A stretch of 64,000 nt of DNA from NCBI GenBank assembly GCA_002395775.1, contig DGUV01000068.1, forward strand, positions 40,006 through 104,005, read 5' to 3'. A program made the translations under genes and the position numbers. Source of the stretch: Prevotellaceae bacterium UBA4301. GTDB lineage: Bacteria > Bacteroidota > Bacteroidia > Bacteroidales > Bacteroidaceae. Under the pieces are notes generated by a model. It searched no databases and was not told the origin of the DNA. It worked only from the letters and a program-made list of their open reading frames with translations. Positions 24,668 to 35,023 of the stretch are shown here, in pieces. Within the stretch, counting starts at the first letter, position 1, and each line of letters opens with the position of its first letter.

Positions 24668-26850
24668 GATTCAATAGAAAATACTCTGCTAGCATATTCC
24701 TCCCTGAGGGGAACCTCGATGCCAACCTCCATGAGGAAACGGCCTGTAAAGCGCTTACCCGATAGAGAGCAAGGTCTTTGACCCACACGTATGTTCTTTT
24801 CCACGAGGGTGTATGTGGCATCAGGATTGAGACCAGCCAAACGGATGCGAGGGATGGGTTGATCATAGTAATTGTCAACTTTATAGACAAACCAAACACC
24901 CTTCTGTTGGGCATCGTCGGTATACATCAGTGAGGCCACACCCTTGCGGTCGTAAGGAGATAGGAGACGATAGAGATTGCCCGTTTGAACAACAGGACGC
25001 AATTGTTTGTAGTCAGCCATACAAGTGCTCGTTTGCTGACGTTCCTCGTCAGTCATATCCTTGGGTTGCAACTCTATACCCAAGCGTCCGCTCATAGCCA
25101 CGTCACAACGGAATTTGATAGGAATAACCCTACCACCTGTGTTCCAATAGGGGCAATGGTTGATGTGACAGGCCATAGCATTGGCAGGGAAGAAGAGGGA
25201 AGTTCCCCACTGGATATAAACACGTTGCAAGGCATCCGTATTATCCGAAACCCAGAACTCATCGAAATAGGGAAGCAACCCATAGTTGGCACGACCACCG
25301 CCAGACGCACAGTCCTGAATGACGATGTCGGGATACTTGGCACGAATGCGCTGGAGGGTCTTCAGCAAACCAAGGTGGTAGTCGACATAGAGGTTTTGTT
25401 GACGGTTCTTAGGCAAATAAAGAGAACCAAAGTTTTGTATGGAGGCATTGGCGTCCCACTTGATATAGGCGATTTCGGGGTTTTGTGTGAGCAGGTCATC
25501 GACTATCTTAAAGACGAAGTCCTGCACCTGTGGATTGGTCATATCCAATACCAACTGCGTACCACCACGTCCCAACTTAAGTTGACGTCCTTTCACCTGC
25601 AAAGCCCATTCGGGATGTTGCTCAAAGAGTTCACTCGTTGTATTCACGTTCTCTGGCTCTATCCAAATGCCAAACTTGATACCACGCTCACGAGCAGCAT
25701 CAGTCAGTGCACGAAGTCCATTGGGCAATTTGTTTTTATCCACTACCCAGTCGCCAAGACTGGAAGTATCATTTTTACGTGGATATTTGTCGCCAAACCA
25801 TCCATCATCCATTACAAATAGTTCGCCACCGAACTTGCTGATATCATCCATCATTTGTATCATGCGAGCCTCATCTATGTCGAAGTAAAGACCTTCCCAT
25901 GAGTTCAGGAGTATATCGCCCACCTTCATACCTCTGTGCAACATCCCCTCAGTACGTGCCCAACGATGGAAGTTACGACTGGCACCACTCAAACCTTCGT
26001 TGGAAAAAGTTAGTGCCAGATGAGGTGTCTCAAACTTCTGTTTAGGATCAAGGATATATTCCGAAGATTGTGGGTCGATGCCAGCATAGAAGTGGTGTTC
26101 TTTGTGCGAAATGGTGTTGAAACGAAGTTCAAAGTTTCCACTCCAACACAATGCAGCACCAATGGTACGACCTGTCAGTTCCTGTGGACGTCCGTCGAGA
26201 GAAACCATAACCTCAGGGGCATCGAGATGAGCATTGCGTGCGCCATCAGTATTACGAATAATCTTGACACCTCCTGTCAGGGCTTCGGATGTGGGTTCAG
26301 TCTCTGCCGCCCAGTTTCCATGCATATGAGTTATCCACACATCACCCTGTCGAAGTACCAGATGACCAGAATCGTAACGTTTCAGTGTGACGGGCTTTTT
26401 CTCGCCATTCTCGATTTCCGTCCACGTTTCTATAATGTCCACCTGCCGATATGCCTTATAGAACATACGAACGATGATAGGCTGTAATTTGTCCTGCATC
26501 GTGAAGACATGTACTTGGGCATTACCTTCAGCGTGCGACGAATAGTCAGTGGTTTGCAGTTCAAGGTTCAGGTCGCCATCGGCGTGCAACACTTGCAAGG
26601 CAGGCAGCTGCACCATATCCACCGTACCAAATGCCGGTAGGGCAGAAGAATTGAGGTCAGCACCGGCATCGCGCAGTTGTTGCAGGTTGGCCACACGGGC
26701 ACCATAGTATGCCATACGTAAGTCGCCACCCTCCCGAGCATGTAGGACGAGCATCGTGTTGGGGGTCTCAATTGTTACATCGCCACTCCATGCAGAAATG
26801 GTCAGCGTCGTCAGGAATGACAAGAATAAAAGGCAGAGTTTCTCTTTCAT
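24664..26850 (-). CDS. GH36 alpha-galactosidase
   Basis: 728 aa with an N-terminal signal peptide (MKEKLCLLFLSFLTTLTISAW). It removes alpha-1,6-galactose side chains of galactomannan. Order: N-terminal beta-sandwich, (beta/alpha)8 barrel, C-terminal beta domain. Nucleophile Asp466 in YIKWDANAS; acid/base Asp536 in WVSDNTDA; VMDDGWFGDK is the family's substrate loop. Length is typical (about 720-740). Exported, so side chains are trimmed outside the cytoplasm, before uptake. Confidence 0.95.
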   Translation of the reverse strand: MKEKLCLLFLSFLTTLTISAWSGDVTIETPNTMLVLHAREGGDLRMAYYGARVANLQQLRDAGADLNSSALPAFGTVDMVQLPALQVLHADGDLNLELQTTDYSSHAEGNAQVHVFTMQDKLQPIIVRMFYKAYRQVDIIETWTEIENGEKKPVTLKRYDSGHLVLRQGDVWITHMHGNWAAETEPTSEALTGGVKIIRNTDGARNAHLDAPEVMVSLDGRPQELTGRTIGAALCWSGNFELRFNTISHKEHHFYAGIDPQSSEYILDPKQKFETPHLALTFSNEGLSGASRNFHRWARTEGMLHRGMKVGDILLNSWEGLYFDIDEARMIQMMDDISKFGGELFVMDDGWFGDKYPRKNDTSSLGDWVVDKNKLPNGLRALTDAARERGIKFGIWIEPENVNTTSELFEQHPEWALQVKGRQLKLGRGGTQLVLDMTNPQVQDFVFKIVDDLLTQNPEIAYIKWDANASIQNFGSLYLPKNRQQNLYVDYHLGLLKTLQRIRAKYPDIVIQDCASGGGRANYGLLPYFDEFWVSDNTDALQRVYIQWGTSLFFPANAMACHINHCPYWNTGGRVIPIKFRCDVAMSGRLGIELQPKDMTDEERQQTSTCMADYKQLRPVVQTGNLYRLLSPYDRKGVASLMYTDDAQQKGVWFVYKVDNYYDQPIPRIRLAGLNPDATYTLVEKNIRVGQRPCSLSGKRFTGRFLMEVGIEVPLREEYASRVFSIES

Positions 26851-26862
26851 AATGGTATTCTA

Positions 26863-29800
26863 TTATCGATTTTCAATATCCTTTAACATCAAAATCTTAC
26901 TGTCTCCAACCATGCGTCGGAAGTCGGGGGCATCGTGAGTGGTGGGTGCAGGAGCAAAGTACTGCCTATTGTCGGCATTACGCCATACAAGGAAGTAGCA
27001 GAGAGGATACTTCTGGATTTGTGGTTTCAGCACACGCGTCCACCATGTGGAATCAGGCAGATTCTGATAACCACACTCTGTAAGTGCCACAAGGCGATTG
27101 GCCTTCTTGGCATAGTTACAGAGTTGAGTAAGGTCTTTGTTGAGTGTACTGATGAAGTCTTTCTCACCACCCCGATGCTGGTAGGCATCGAGACCTATGA
27201 TATCCACTCGCTCATCACCAGGATAGGTGTCGAAGATATCAGAAGGATAGCCAAAGTTGGGACTCCAACTCCATACGATGTTCGTAAGACCATCGGCCAA
27301 GAGTCGGTCTTGCAAACAGTTCCATAAAGCTTTGTACTCCTCGGAAGAACAAAGTCCCCTGCCCCACCAAAACCATCCACCACTGTTCTCGTGCCAAGGA
27401 CGGAAGATGAAAGGAACAGGGCGTCCATGTTCGTCGCACAACGATTGGAGGAAGGAGGAGAGACGAAGCATCCATAGTTGAAACTTTTGATATTGTGATC
27501 CCCCTGGCAGAATACTACGTACAACTTCTTTGTTCTTGTTATCCCATGCCGTGCCTCCTGTCAAAGGGTTACGTGGATGCCACGAAATGGTGGCAATACC
27601 ACCACGCCTAACGTGTGCCAACAATTCCTCGCGAATACGATTGAAAGGTACTCTGTCAAGGTTTTTTTCATCACCCATTTCTATGCCGCCGAGTTCAAAA
27701 CCCATTACGGCAGGATAGTCGCCACATACTGCAAGCACGTCCGACCGACCACGATCCCATTGCCAACCAAGGCCATAGAATGGGGCATCCTGATGACCAA
27801 ACATGATGCCACGAGCACTAAGATTCTTCAAACGTTGGAGCAATGTTTCGCGACCTGCGGCAGAAGTTTGCTGAGAATAGAGCGGTTGCATAGTAGGAAT
27901 GGAAGTAGATGTGGCTTGGGTTCGGCCAAGAGGTGTGATGCAAACATTATCGAAATAAGGAGTGGATACACTACGTTCGTGCAAGGGAGCAATGAGTCCT
28001 GCCATACCCTTGCCATAGTGATCCGATGTAGCTCGTACGACTTCAACACCATCGATGTAACCAATTATCTGGTCTCCATCGAAACGTAGTTTGAGATTGT
28101 GCCACTGACAAGCTGAGATTCCTTTGACATCAGCCTCAGCAAGGGTGTATTCACCACCAATCTCCACATCCTTGCGAGCAAGGATGAGGGCTTGTTGTTC
28201 CTTATCTCCAATGAGTTCTTTCTGATTGCGTTTACCACGGGTTAGGATGAGTGTGCAATGACCTGTGTCATCCAGTTTCAAATAGTATCCTTTTGCCCAT
28301 ATACCATAACCAGAACCCACATCACAAAGGCGACCCATTACACCAGCCTCATCACCTGGGTTGAGATAGATGTCTGCACTGATTTCATAGTCTTTCCATC
28401 CTGCATCGCCCAGAATAGTATAGTGATGCCATTCAGGTGCCCAACTGAGGGTGTGAGCACCAACGGTTTGTTGTATCGACATACCTTTGCGCGCAGGTGA
28501 TGGTCTCAGTTCGAAGCATCCGATGAGGTCGGCCAAATAGTGTGGCAGATAGCCCCATTCCTCAGGATTACTGTACTGCTCGAAATCGTCCTTATAAGGT
28601 ATGGGGAATGGCTGGGAGGCAGGAATGTCGGCAAACGAACCTTTCTGTTGTCCTGTCGTCGTAGAGAAGGAATAAACCGCATCGGGTTTCAGGGTAATAG
28701 AGAAGTTTCCACCCTTGGGAGTGATATCCTTCAGACGAACAAACTGCTGCTTGGCATCGCTGTACCAAACACAGAGTTTACCTTTGGAAAGACCATCAGC
28801 CACACGAACCTTAATGGTTTGCGCCTTCTTGGCACCTTTCGTTTCTGCAACGATACTATAGTCGCCTGTCTGTGGATCACGCATCGTCACCATCGAACCA
28901 CCCTGAGGCAAGTTGAGGCATCCATCATCAACATAACGCCATCCGACACGCGTAAACTGTCCATAATGAGCATAGCCCCACAGTGCCTCACGGACTATGT
29001 AATGTCCACTCCAAGGTTCCTGTGCCAACAGCATGGGAGGTTCTTTGCTATAGGGTTCAAGAGGATAGGTAGCACCTATGTCGTACCAGTTGATGACCTT
29101 AGTGGCACCACTGACGATGTAGTTGGCATTGAAACACTTGACGATGCTGATCAGGCAATCGAAGCCTGGCAGATAGACGTGGTCCTCACTGTTCCAGATA
29201 GGTTTACCCATGTCTTCGGCCATCTTACGTTGTTCAGGCGTCAGTTGTATCTCACTGAAGGTATGGGCGCAAACGGCATCAAGGGCATCCGCCAATTCGC
29301 GATCTTCCTGCATTCGTTTGAGGAAATCCATCTTCTGATTACCCCAATTACCAAAGCCATGAAGTTTCACATCACGGAAACCACGTTCATTCATGGCCTT
29401 GCGAAGGTGTTTGGCAAAGTCGGCACTCCATCCCTTTTCGTTGTGACATCCCAAGGCATCGAGTTCCAAACCATGCACTTGACGCAGACCCTTCATCCAA
29501 TCGATGTAATAGTCCACCATATCGTCCGACCAGAAATTGCCCACCCAGGCAGGCGCACTCCAACTGGTGGCGTCGAGTGATAGTGCGGAATTACGACGCT
29601 TTGCCTCTTGCATCACCCACCACATATAGCCACGCAAGTAGTTGTGGTCACCCTGATAGTGGCTATGACTGGGCATACTGCCCTGGGTAGAGTTACCATC
29701 GCCAGGAACTTCCACAAGGATAGCACTAACTGATGCTCCGAACATGGGTTTATATACCATATCCATGATTTGCGAACGTTGTGGTTCGGGATAATCCTTC

Positions 29801-29958
29801 AACAATACGGAGGTGGCACCACCACCGTTGACAGCTCCAATGCCATCGAACTGTTTACCCGTAGAGTTTGCACTCAGGTTGATGGTTTGTGCTGTGGCAC
29901 TACCCCACCCGATGAACAGTAATAATAAAGATGATACGAATCTAGTTTTCATATGCAA
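26863..29958 (-). CDS. Secreted bifunctional GH59-GH26 fusion (galactocerebrosidase-like beta-galactosidase plus beta-mannanase)
   Basis: 1031 aa, signal peptide to about residue 24. Residues ~25-435 match the GH59 barrel of galactocerebrosidase: QFDGIGAVNGGGATS, NYLRGYMWWVMQEAKRRN, acid/base Glu174 in CHNEKGW, nucleophile Glu258 in IWNSEDH, and LAQEPWSGHYIVREALWG. Residues ~440-675 match the lectin-like C-terminal part of GALC (GSFADIPASQPFPIPYKDDFE). After a short Ser/Thr linker, residues ~695-1031 are a GH26 mannanase with acid/base Glu857 (FRPWHENSGGW) and nucleophile Glu961 (VALTECGYQ). Both active sites look intact. Start could be two codons later. The pairing suggests one enzyme that trims beta-galactose and cuts the mannan backbone. 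Confidence 0.9.
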   Translation of the reverse strand: MHMKTRFVSSLLLLFIGWGSATAQTINLSANSTGKQFDGIGAVNGGGATSVLLKDYPEPQRSQIMDMVYKPMFGASVSAILVEVPGDGNSTQGSMPSHSHYQGDHNYLRGYMWWVMQEAKRRNSALSLDATSWSAPAWVGNFWSDDMVDYYIDWMKGLRQVHGLELDALGCHNEKGWSADFAKHLRKAMNERGFRDVKLHGFGNWGNQKMDFLKRMQEDRELADALDAVCAHTFSEIQLTPEQRKMAEDMGKPIWNSEDHVYLPGFDCLISIVKCFNANYIVSGATKVINWYDIGATYPLEPYSKEPPMLLAQEPWSGHYIVREALWGYAHYGQFTRVGWRYVDDGCLNLPQGGSMVTMRDPQTGDYSIVAETKGAKKAQTIKVRVADGLSKGKLCVWYSDAKQQFVRLKDITPKGGNFSITLKPDAVYSFSTTTGQQKGSFADIPASQPFPIPYKDDFEQYSNPEEWGYLPHYLADLIGCFELRPSPARKGMSIQQTVGAHTLSWAPEWHHYTILGDAGWKDYEISADIYLNPGDEAGVMGRLCDVGSGYGIWAKGYYLKLDDTGHCTLILTRGKRNQKELIGDKEQQALILARKDVEIGGEYTLAEADVKGISACQWHNLKLRFDGDQIIGYIDGVEVVRATSDHYGKGMAGLIAPLHERSVSTPYFDNVCITPLGRTQATSTSIPTMQPLYSQQTSAAGRETLLQRLKNLSARGIMFGHQDAPFYGLGWQWDRGRSDVLAVCGDYPAVMGFELGGIEMGDEKNLDRVPFNRIREELLAHVRRGGIATISWHPRNPLTGGTAWDNKNKEVVRSILPGGSQYQKFQLWMLRLSSFLQSLCDEHGRPVPFIFRPWHENSGGWFWWGRGLCSSEEYKALWNCLQDRLLADGLTNIVWSWSPNFGYPSDIFDTYPGDERVDIIGLDAYQHRGGEKDFISTLNKDLTQLCNYAKKANRLVALTECGYQNLPDSTWWTRVLKPQIQKYPLCYFLVWRNADNRQYFAPAPTTHDAPDFRRMVGDSKILMLKDIENR

Positions 29959-29973
29959 GTTGTTTGAGGTTAA

Positions 29974-32310
29974 TTATTCGACGGCTTTAACGGTTAAGTG
30001 CTGGTCAGCAATGGAAAGGCGGAAGTCACCTGGTTCCAATACCCAGTGGTCGTTCAAGTCAACAAACGAAAGGTCGTTGGCAAGAAGTTGTAAATTGACA
30101 GTACGTGTCTCGCCTGGTTGTAATTCCACCTTCTCGAAGGCACGCAAACGGCGAATGTCGGGAGTGAGACTAGCCACAAGGTCACTGCTGTAGAGAAGCA
30201 CACTCTCCTTTGTCGTTCGTTGACCTGTGTTCGTCACATCCACACTGACAGTAAGCACATCTCCCTTGCGGAAGGTGGATTTATCGACACGCATGTTGCT
30301 ATATTTCACCGTAGTATAGTGCAAACCATAGCCAAAGGGCCACTGTACGTCCATGACAGCATCATAGTTGTAGTTTCCACCCATCTGACCCATGTTCTCA
30401 CAGGGTTTGTAGTCATAGGTAACAAGGGCACCCGTGTACTTGGGATAGGTGTACGGCATGCGTCCTGTGAAATCAGCATCGCCTGCCAACAAGCGTGCAA
30501 GTGCCTTTCCACCATAGTTACTGGGCAGGAAAGTATGAACTACCGCCTGACACAGGGGTTCGATATCTCGGATGATACGTGGACGCCCTTCTGTCAGTAC
30601 AAGAACAATGGGTTTACCTGCCTTTGTTAACTGACGAACCATCTCCTTTTGATTGTCACTCAGGTTCAGGTCATTGATATTACCTGGTGTTTCGCAATAC
30701 GAGTTTTCACCCACACAGGCAATGACGACATCGGCCTTTTGTGCTGCATCTGCCAGTTGGTCCCAATCCGATGCCTGATGGTCCTGATTGAAATCTCTTC
30801 TATCCCAACGAACACCTTGCAAATACTGCACATTCTCTGTGCCGAATCGTTCCTTCAATGCTTGTTGGAAGGTAGGATAAATTCCCATTTGTGGCGCGAG
30901 TTCGTTGGTACGCTCTCCCTGCCACGTATAACTCCATCCACCATTCATACCACGCAAGTTGTCGGCATTAGGTCCACACACCAATATCTTCACGCCCTCT
31001 TTCAAAGGCAACAACTTTCCATTCTCCCCTCCCAATTCTTCATTCTTCAACAGCACCAAGCACTCCTCTGCCATCTGTACGGCTTCGTTGGCAAAGCCTT
31101 CGCTGGCAAAGTCGGGGAATTCTTTAGCCAGTTTCTTTTCGTCCTTGTCCCACGTCTTCTTATCCATAAGACCAAGGCGAATCTTCAATCGAAGGATACG
31201 ACGCACGGCATCGTCGATACGTGTCATCGACACTCGTCCTTCGTTCACCAATTCCTTCAACAAGTCGCAGAACTCCACCTCATAAGGCACCATCGACATG
31301 TCGATACCTGCATTGATGGCCAACGCTATGGCATCTTTCTTCGTTGCAGCAATGTGGTCACGAGTACAGATGTTGTTGATGTCTGCCCAGTCCGTCACTA
31401 TCATACCATCCCATTGCAACTCCTCCTTCAACCACGTTGTCAGATACTTCGAATTGGCGTGGAAGGGCACACCATTGTTCACGCCAGAGTTAACCATCAG
31501 TGAGAGGGCTCCTGCCAAGATGGCACTGCGGAAGGGTTGGAAGAATTTCTCGCGCATATCGCGTTCAGTGACACTGCTGGGCGTACGGTCCTTGCCACTG
31601 ACAGGCACACCATAGGCCATATAATGTTTCAGGCATGCGGCCACGTTCTTAGGACCAATGTGGTTGGGGTCGTTGCCCTGATAGCCAAGTACGGCCTGAC
31701 GAGCCATCTCACAACTGAGATGGACGTCTTCGCCATAACTTTCCCACATACGGCTCCACAGAGGTTGACGACCAAGGTCCATCACAGGCGAATACACCCA
31801 AGGAATGAGACCAGCCCTGCTCTCATAGGCCGCAATCTCACTGACACGACGAGGGATAGCCCTATTGAAGGAAGCCGCCTGGCCTATCTCTTGCGGAAAG
31901 AGTGTTGCTCCCCAAGTGTACGATGCACCATGAATCTGGTCGACACCATAGATTTGTGGCACACCAGAACACGTCTCCATGGAGAGTTGGTTCAATCGCC
32001 TAATGAGTGCACTCCACACTTCCGATTTCTGTGCCACACCCTTAGGCACGTTCAGGATGCTTCCCACGTGATACTGGTTGAACACTTTCTGCAGAGCATC
32101 CTCGTTCAGACGGAATTCCTGACTCCTGGTGTCAGTAATGACGTCGATTGTAAGTTCGCACATCTGTCCTATCTTCTCGTCGAGCGAGAGGCGCGACAGT
32201 GTTTGTTCCACCTGTTTCTCTACTTTCTCATCACGAGGAATGGCAGGTTGCTGGGCATTGGCAACAAGCAGACTAGTTGCTAAAAGGCTGGTCATAAGTG
32301 TCTTTTTCAT
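29974..32310 (-). CDS. GH3 beta-glucosidase (BglX-like)
   Basis: 778 aa, signal peptide MKKTLMTSLLATSLLVANA. A two-domain GH3 with nucleophile Asp307 in GMIVTDWADI; KHYMAYG and the C-terminal fibronectin-III-like domain (VDVTNTGQRTTKESVLLYSSDL) are as in BglX-type enzymes. It removes non-reducing beta-linked glucose, here probably from glucomannan oligosaccharides in the periplasm. It follows the GH5 gene by 1 bp. Confidence 0.94.
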   Translation of the reverse strand: MKKTLMTSLLATSLLVANAQQPAIPRDEKVEKQVEQTLSRLSLDEKIGQMCELTIDVITDTRSQEFRLNEDALQKVFNQYHVGSILNVPKGVAQKSEVWSALIRRLNQLSMETCSGVPQIYGVDQIHGASYTWGATLFPQEIGQAASFNRAIPRRVSEIAAYESRAGLIPWVYSPVMDLGRQPLWSRMWESYGEDVHLSCEMARQAVLGYQGNDPNHIGPKNVAACLKHYMAYGVPVSGKDRTPSSVTERDMREKFFQPFRSAILAGALSLMVNSGVNNGVPFHANSKYLTTWLKEELQWDGMIVTDWADINNICTRDHIAATKKDAIALAINAGIDMSMVPYEVEFCDLLKELVNEGRVSMTRIDDAVRRILRLKIRLGLMDKKTWDKDEKKLAKEFPDFASEGFANEAVQMAEECLVLLKNEELGGENGKLLPLKEGVKILVCGPNADNLRGMNGGWSYTWQGERTNELAPQMGIYPTFQQALKERFGTENVQYLQGVRWDRRDFNQDHQASDWDQLADAAQKADVVIACVGENSYCETPGNINDLNLSDNQKEMVRQLTKAGKPIVLVLTEGRPRIIRDIEPLCQAVVHTFLPSNYGGKALARLLAGDADFTGRMPYTYPKYTGALVTYDYKPCENMGQMGGNYNYDAVMDVQWPFGYGLHYTTVKYSNMRVDKSTFRKGDVLTVSVDVTNTGQRTTKESVLLYSSDLVASLTPDIRRLRAFEKVELQPGETRTVNLQLLANDLSFVDLNDHWVLEPGDFRLSIADQHLTVKAVE

Positions 32311-32311
32311 A

Positions 32312-33679
32312 TCATTTACAATATTTCTTGCCGTTCTTCACATAGATGCCATGACGATTTCCGGATGACGGACGGCCCAGAAGGTCATAAATCCTCGCAT
32401 CCTGCGACTTAGGTGCATAGGGAATTTCTATCCTGTCCACATATCCACCTTCACCATAGAAGCCCTCCACCATTGCATCGACAAGGTCTTGCTCGTTAAA
32501 CTCAGGCACAGTACGATGTTCACCATCGGAAAGTCCCATCCAGTGGAACAGTCCTATGCCGTTGGCCTGACAACGCTGGGCAAAATACTTGACGAATTCG
32601 ACATGATTGTCGCGATTATCTCCTCCACCACTGATGCCCCATTCGCCGAAAAGCACAGGAGCACCCTTCTTCACCAGATAGGACTTCAGTTGGGAGATTA
32701 CTCTGTTAAGACCCGTCTTTGCCGATGTCAGGTCAGAGATATCGGGATAACAGTGAACCTCGAAGATGATATGTCCGTCCTCGACGTCAGTGGGTAGTTG
32801 CATTTCCTTTAGAGGGTCTTGCAGATGACTGCTCCATGTTCCAAATCCGTCGCATGCCCCATAGGTACACACCACAAGATTCCTTTGCAGATTGTTACCT
32901 CCTGTGGCTCGAACGGCATTGACGAAACTCTGGGCATAGTTGTTGATGGCTTTGTACGAAGCCTTGGCTTTCGCGTCGTCGTATCCTTGCTTACTTCCAA
33001 ACTGGGCATAGCACCAAGAGTGATCGGCATCGAGCATTTCGTTATAGCCCTCAAAGAGCAAGTGTTCGTCATAGTCGCGAAACTCCTCCGCTATCTGTGT
33101 CCATATTGCTTCGAAACGCTCGTGTTGTTGGGCATAGACATCCTCATCGGCCAAAAGCCACGCCGTGTTGGAGGCACCAGTGTCGTGGTGTACGTTCAAA
33201 ATACAGTACATACCCTGCTTGACGATGTAATCCACCACCTGATGCACACGCCTCATCCAAGCCTTTTGTATCTTCGTTCCTATGTCGTCGTTCGAGGGTA
33301 ACCAGGGTGTGTAGGTCCATGTTCCGTTGTCGTCGTAACCTCGCACTGAACTGAATGTGGCCTCCATGTGAGGATACCATGTTACTGGTACGCGTATGGC
33401 ATTGAACCCTGCATCCTTAAAGAGTTTGAAGAGCTTGGCTTGCGTCACTTTCTGTCCCCATGCCGTTTCATAGGTGGTGGGGGTTCGACTCTTGTTGGCC
33501 TCTATCCACATCCATAGTGTATCGCCTGAATTACTGTCCAGAGTATTGCCCAGATTCCATCCCAGACGCATGTGTTCCACCGCCTCGAAAGCCGATTCGA
33601 AAGACTTTGTTTCTTGTGCCGACAATCCGCTAACGAGGAACGCCAAAAGCAGGATGGATGTAAATCTTCTGATACGCAT
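32312..33679 (-). CDS. GH5 endo-beta-1,4-glucanase/glucomannanase (GH5_4-like)
   Basis: 455 aa, signal peptide MRIRRFTSILLLAFLVSGLSAQ. HMRLGWNLGNTLDS, NAIRVPVTWYPHM and LNVHHDTG are GH5 landmarks; acid/base Glu214 in FEGYNEMLD and nucleophile Glu346 in VLFGEWGIS. The start resembles subfamily 4, which includes enzymes on beta-glucan, xyloglucan and glucomannan. Given the operon, backbone cutting next to glucose in glucomannan is likely. The C-terminus IYDLLGRPSSGNRHGIYVKNGKK is the same short tail type as on the esterase and the 1087-aa protein. Confidence 0.9.
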   Translation of the reverse strand: MRIRRFTSILLLAFLVSGLSAQETKSFESAFEAVEHMRLGWNLGNTLDSNSGDTLWMWIEANKSRTPTTYETAWGQKVTQAKLFKLFKDAGFNAIRVPVTWYPHMEATFSSVRGYDDNGTWTYTPWLPSNDDIGTKIQKAWMRRVHQVVDYIVKQGMYCILNVHHDTGASNTAWLLADEDVYAQQHERFEAIWTQIAEEFRDYDEHLLFEGYNEMLDADHSWCYAQFGSKQGYDDAKAKASYKAINNYAQSFVNAVRATGGNNLQRNLVVCTYGACDGFGTWSSHLQDPLKEMQLPTDVEDGHIIFEVHCYPDISDLTSAKTGLNRVISQLKSYLVKKGAPVLFGEWGISGGGDNRDNHVEFVKYFAQRCQANGIGLFHWMGLSDGEHRTVPEFNEQDLVDAMVEGFYGEGGYVDRIEIPYAPKSQDARIYDLLGRPSSGNRHGIYVKNGKKYCK

Positions 33680-33699
33680 AATATGATGATGTCAAGGTC

Positions 33700-34998
33700 T
33701 TATTTTAGATAGTTATTGATGAAAGCCTCCCGTGGATGCAAATATTTCTCTTCCCATTGCGAACGCAAGGCTCCAGATGGCCAAGAGTGCGTGCGGTAAG
33801 GCACACAGTTGACGGTCTTCTTGCCTGGTGCACCATTGAGCGAAGCCCAAACGGAAGAAGGCGGACAGGTGGTGTCGATGAGTCCTATTTCGCAATATAT
33901 CTCGGCCTTCGAATGACGAATGAGTTGTGCCCCATCGAAGTATGGTAGTGTGGCATCGAGCATCGAAGCACTGAAATTGGGATGATTCTCGATGGGTTGT
34001 GGCCAACCACTGCGTCTTCCAGCACGTGCTCCACCCAAGTCTTGCATGGCAGGAACATTGAGTACGATGGCAGATACGCGTGAATCCAGTCCTGCTGCAG
34101 CAACGGCCTGTCCTCCACCCTGACTCTCACCAATGACGAGTATGCGTTTGCCATCCCACTCAGGTTGTTGTGTCATGTACTCGATAGCCCGCAAAAGCCG
34201 CAGGTACATACCTTTGAAATAGTAGGTCTCCCTGTCTGCGGCATTGTGTTCAAAATAGTTGCGAAGCATACCGCCTTCCAGCATGCGGTAGTAGTCGTCG
34301 GTCTGTCCGTTGAGCATCCCATGTGCATTGATGTCAAGGCTCAATGCACCATTGCCCAAAGCCGCATTGCCCACACACTCGCCTACCTGACAGCGACACC
34401 AGTCTCCACTGACACCTGCCGCACGACAGAGAATGATGATGGGCAGTGACTTCTTCTTGGCTTTCACGGGCTTGGCCATATAGGCTCGCACTGGCGCAGG
34501 ACCAAGACAGTTGATCTCCACATCCTGACAAGTGTACTTGCCCTGATACTGTCCGGGCACTTCCAACGCCGTCGTCTTCACCTGCATAGGCAAGGCCTTG
34601 AGTTGTTTCTTTAGATTGTCCCAATACGACATCAGGTCGGCAGGTTCGGAATATCCTGCCCGGAAGCCCTGAGGGCTTACGACATAACCTATAGACTCGA
34701 TGCGTCTCGAACCCTTGCTCGACAACGATAGAACAACGGCACAAGTGCTATCGAGCGCTTGTTCGAAAACGATGAAGTCTTGGGTCGATGGCAGCAGGCT
34801 AAATTCCTTCTCCACCTTGTTGTTGTATGAAACGCGAACCGTGAGCGAATCATAAGGCACAATACTGGCATGACACGATACCACAGCTCGCTCGCCCTTC
34901 TCGTAGATTCCACTTTCCTTGTTGATGTTGAGTCTGAACTGCTGTGCCACACCCGAGAGTGCGGTCAGCAGGAACAGGGAAAGGAGGAACCGTTTCAT
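33700..34998 (-). CDS. CE7 acetyl xylan esterase-like carbohydrate deacetylase (exported)
   Basis: 432 aa from ATG 34998 (MKRFLLSLFLLTALSGVAQ, signal peptide); an ATG three codons earlier is equally possible, and the longer frame overlaps the leader. After an N-terminal beta-sandwich, the hydrolase domain has GESQGGGQAVAAAGLDSRV (nucleophile Ser), EIGLIDTTCPPSSVWA (Asp) and a terminal His in YRTHSWPSG. It probably removes O-acetyl groups from acetylated mannan, letting the mannanases act. Gap to the next gene 20 bp. Confidence 0.88.
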   Translation of the reverse strand: MKRFLLSLFLLTALSGVAQQFRLNINKESGIYEKGERAVVSCHASIVPYDSLTVRVSYNNKVEKEFSLLPSTQDFIVFEQALDSTCAVVLSLSSKGSRRIESIGYVVSPQGFRAGYSEPADLMSYWDNLKKQLKALPMQVKTTALEVPGQYQGKYTCQDVEINCLGPAPVRAYMAKPVKAKKKSLPIIILCRAAGVSGDWCRCQVGECVGNAALGNGALSLDINAHGMLNGQTDDYYRMLEGGMLRNYFEHNAADRETYYFKGMYLRLLRAIEYMTQQPEWDGKRILVIGESQGGGQAVAAAGLDSRVSAIVLNVPAMQDLGGARAGRRSGWPQPIENHPNFSASMLDATLPYFDGAQLIRHSKAEIYCEIGLIDTTCPPSSVWASLNGAPGKKTVNCVPYRTHSWPSGALRSQWEEKYLHPREAFINNYLK

Positions 34999-35023
34999 AA
35001 GACTCATTTCATTTATAAAGAAA

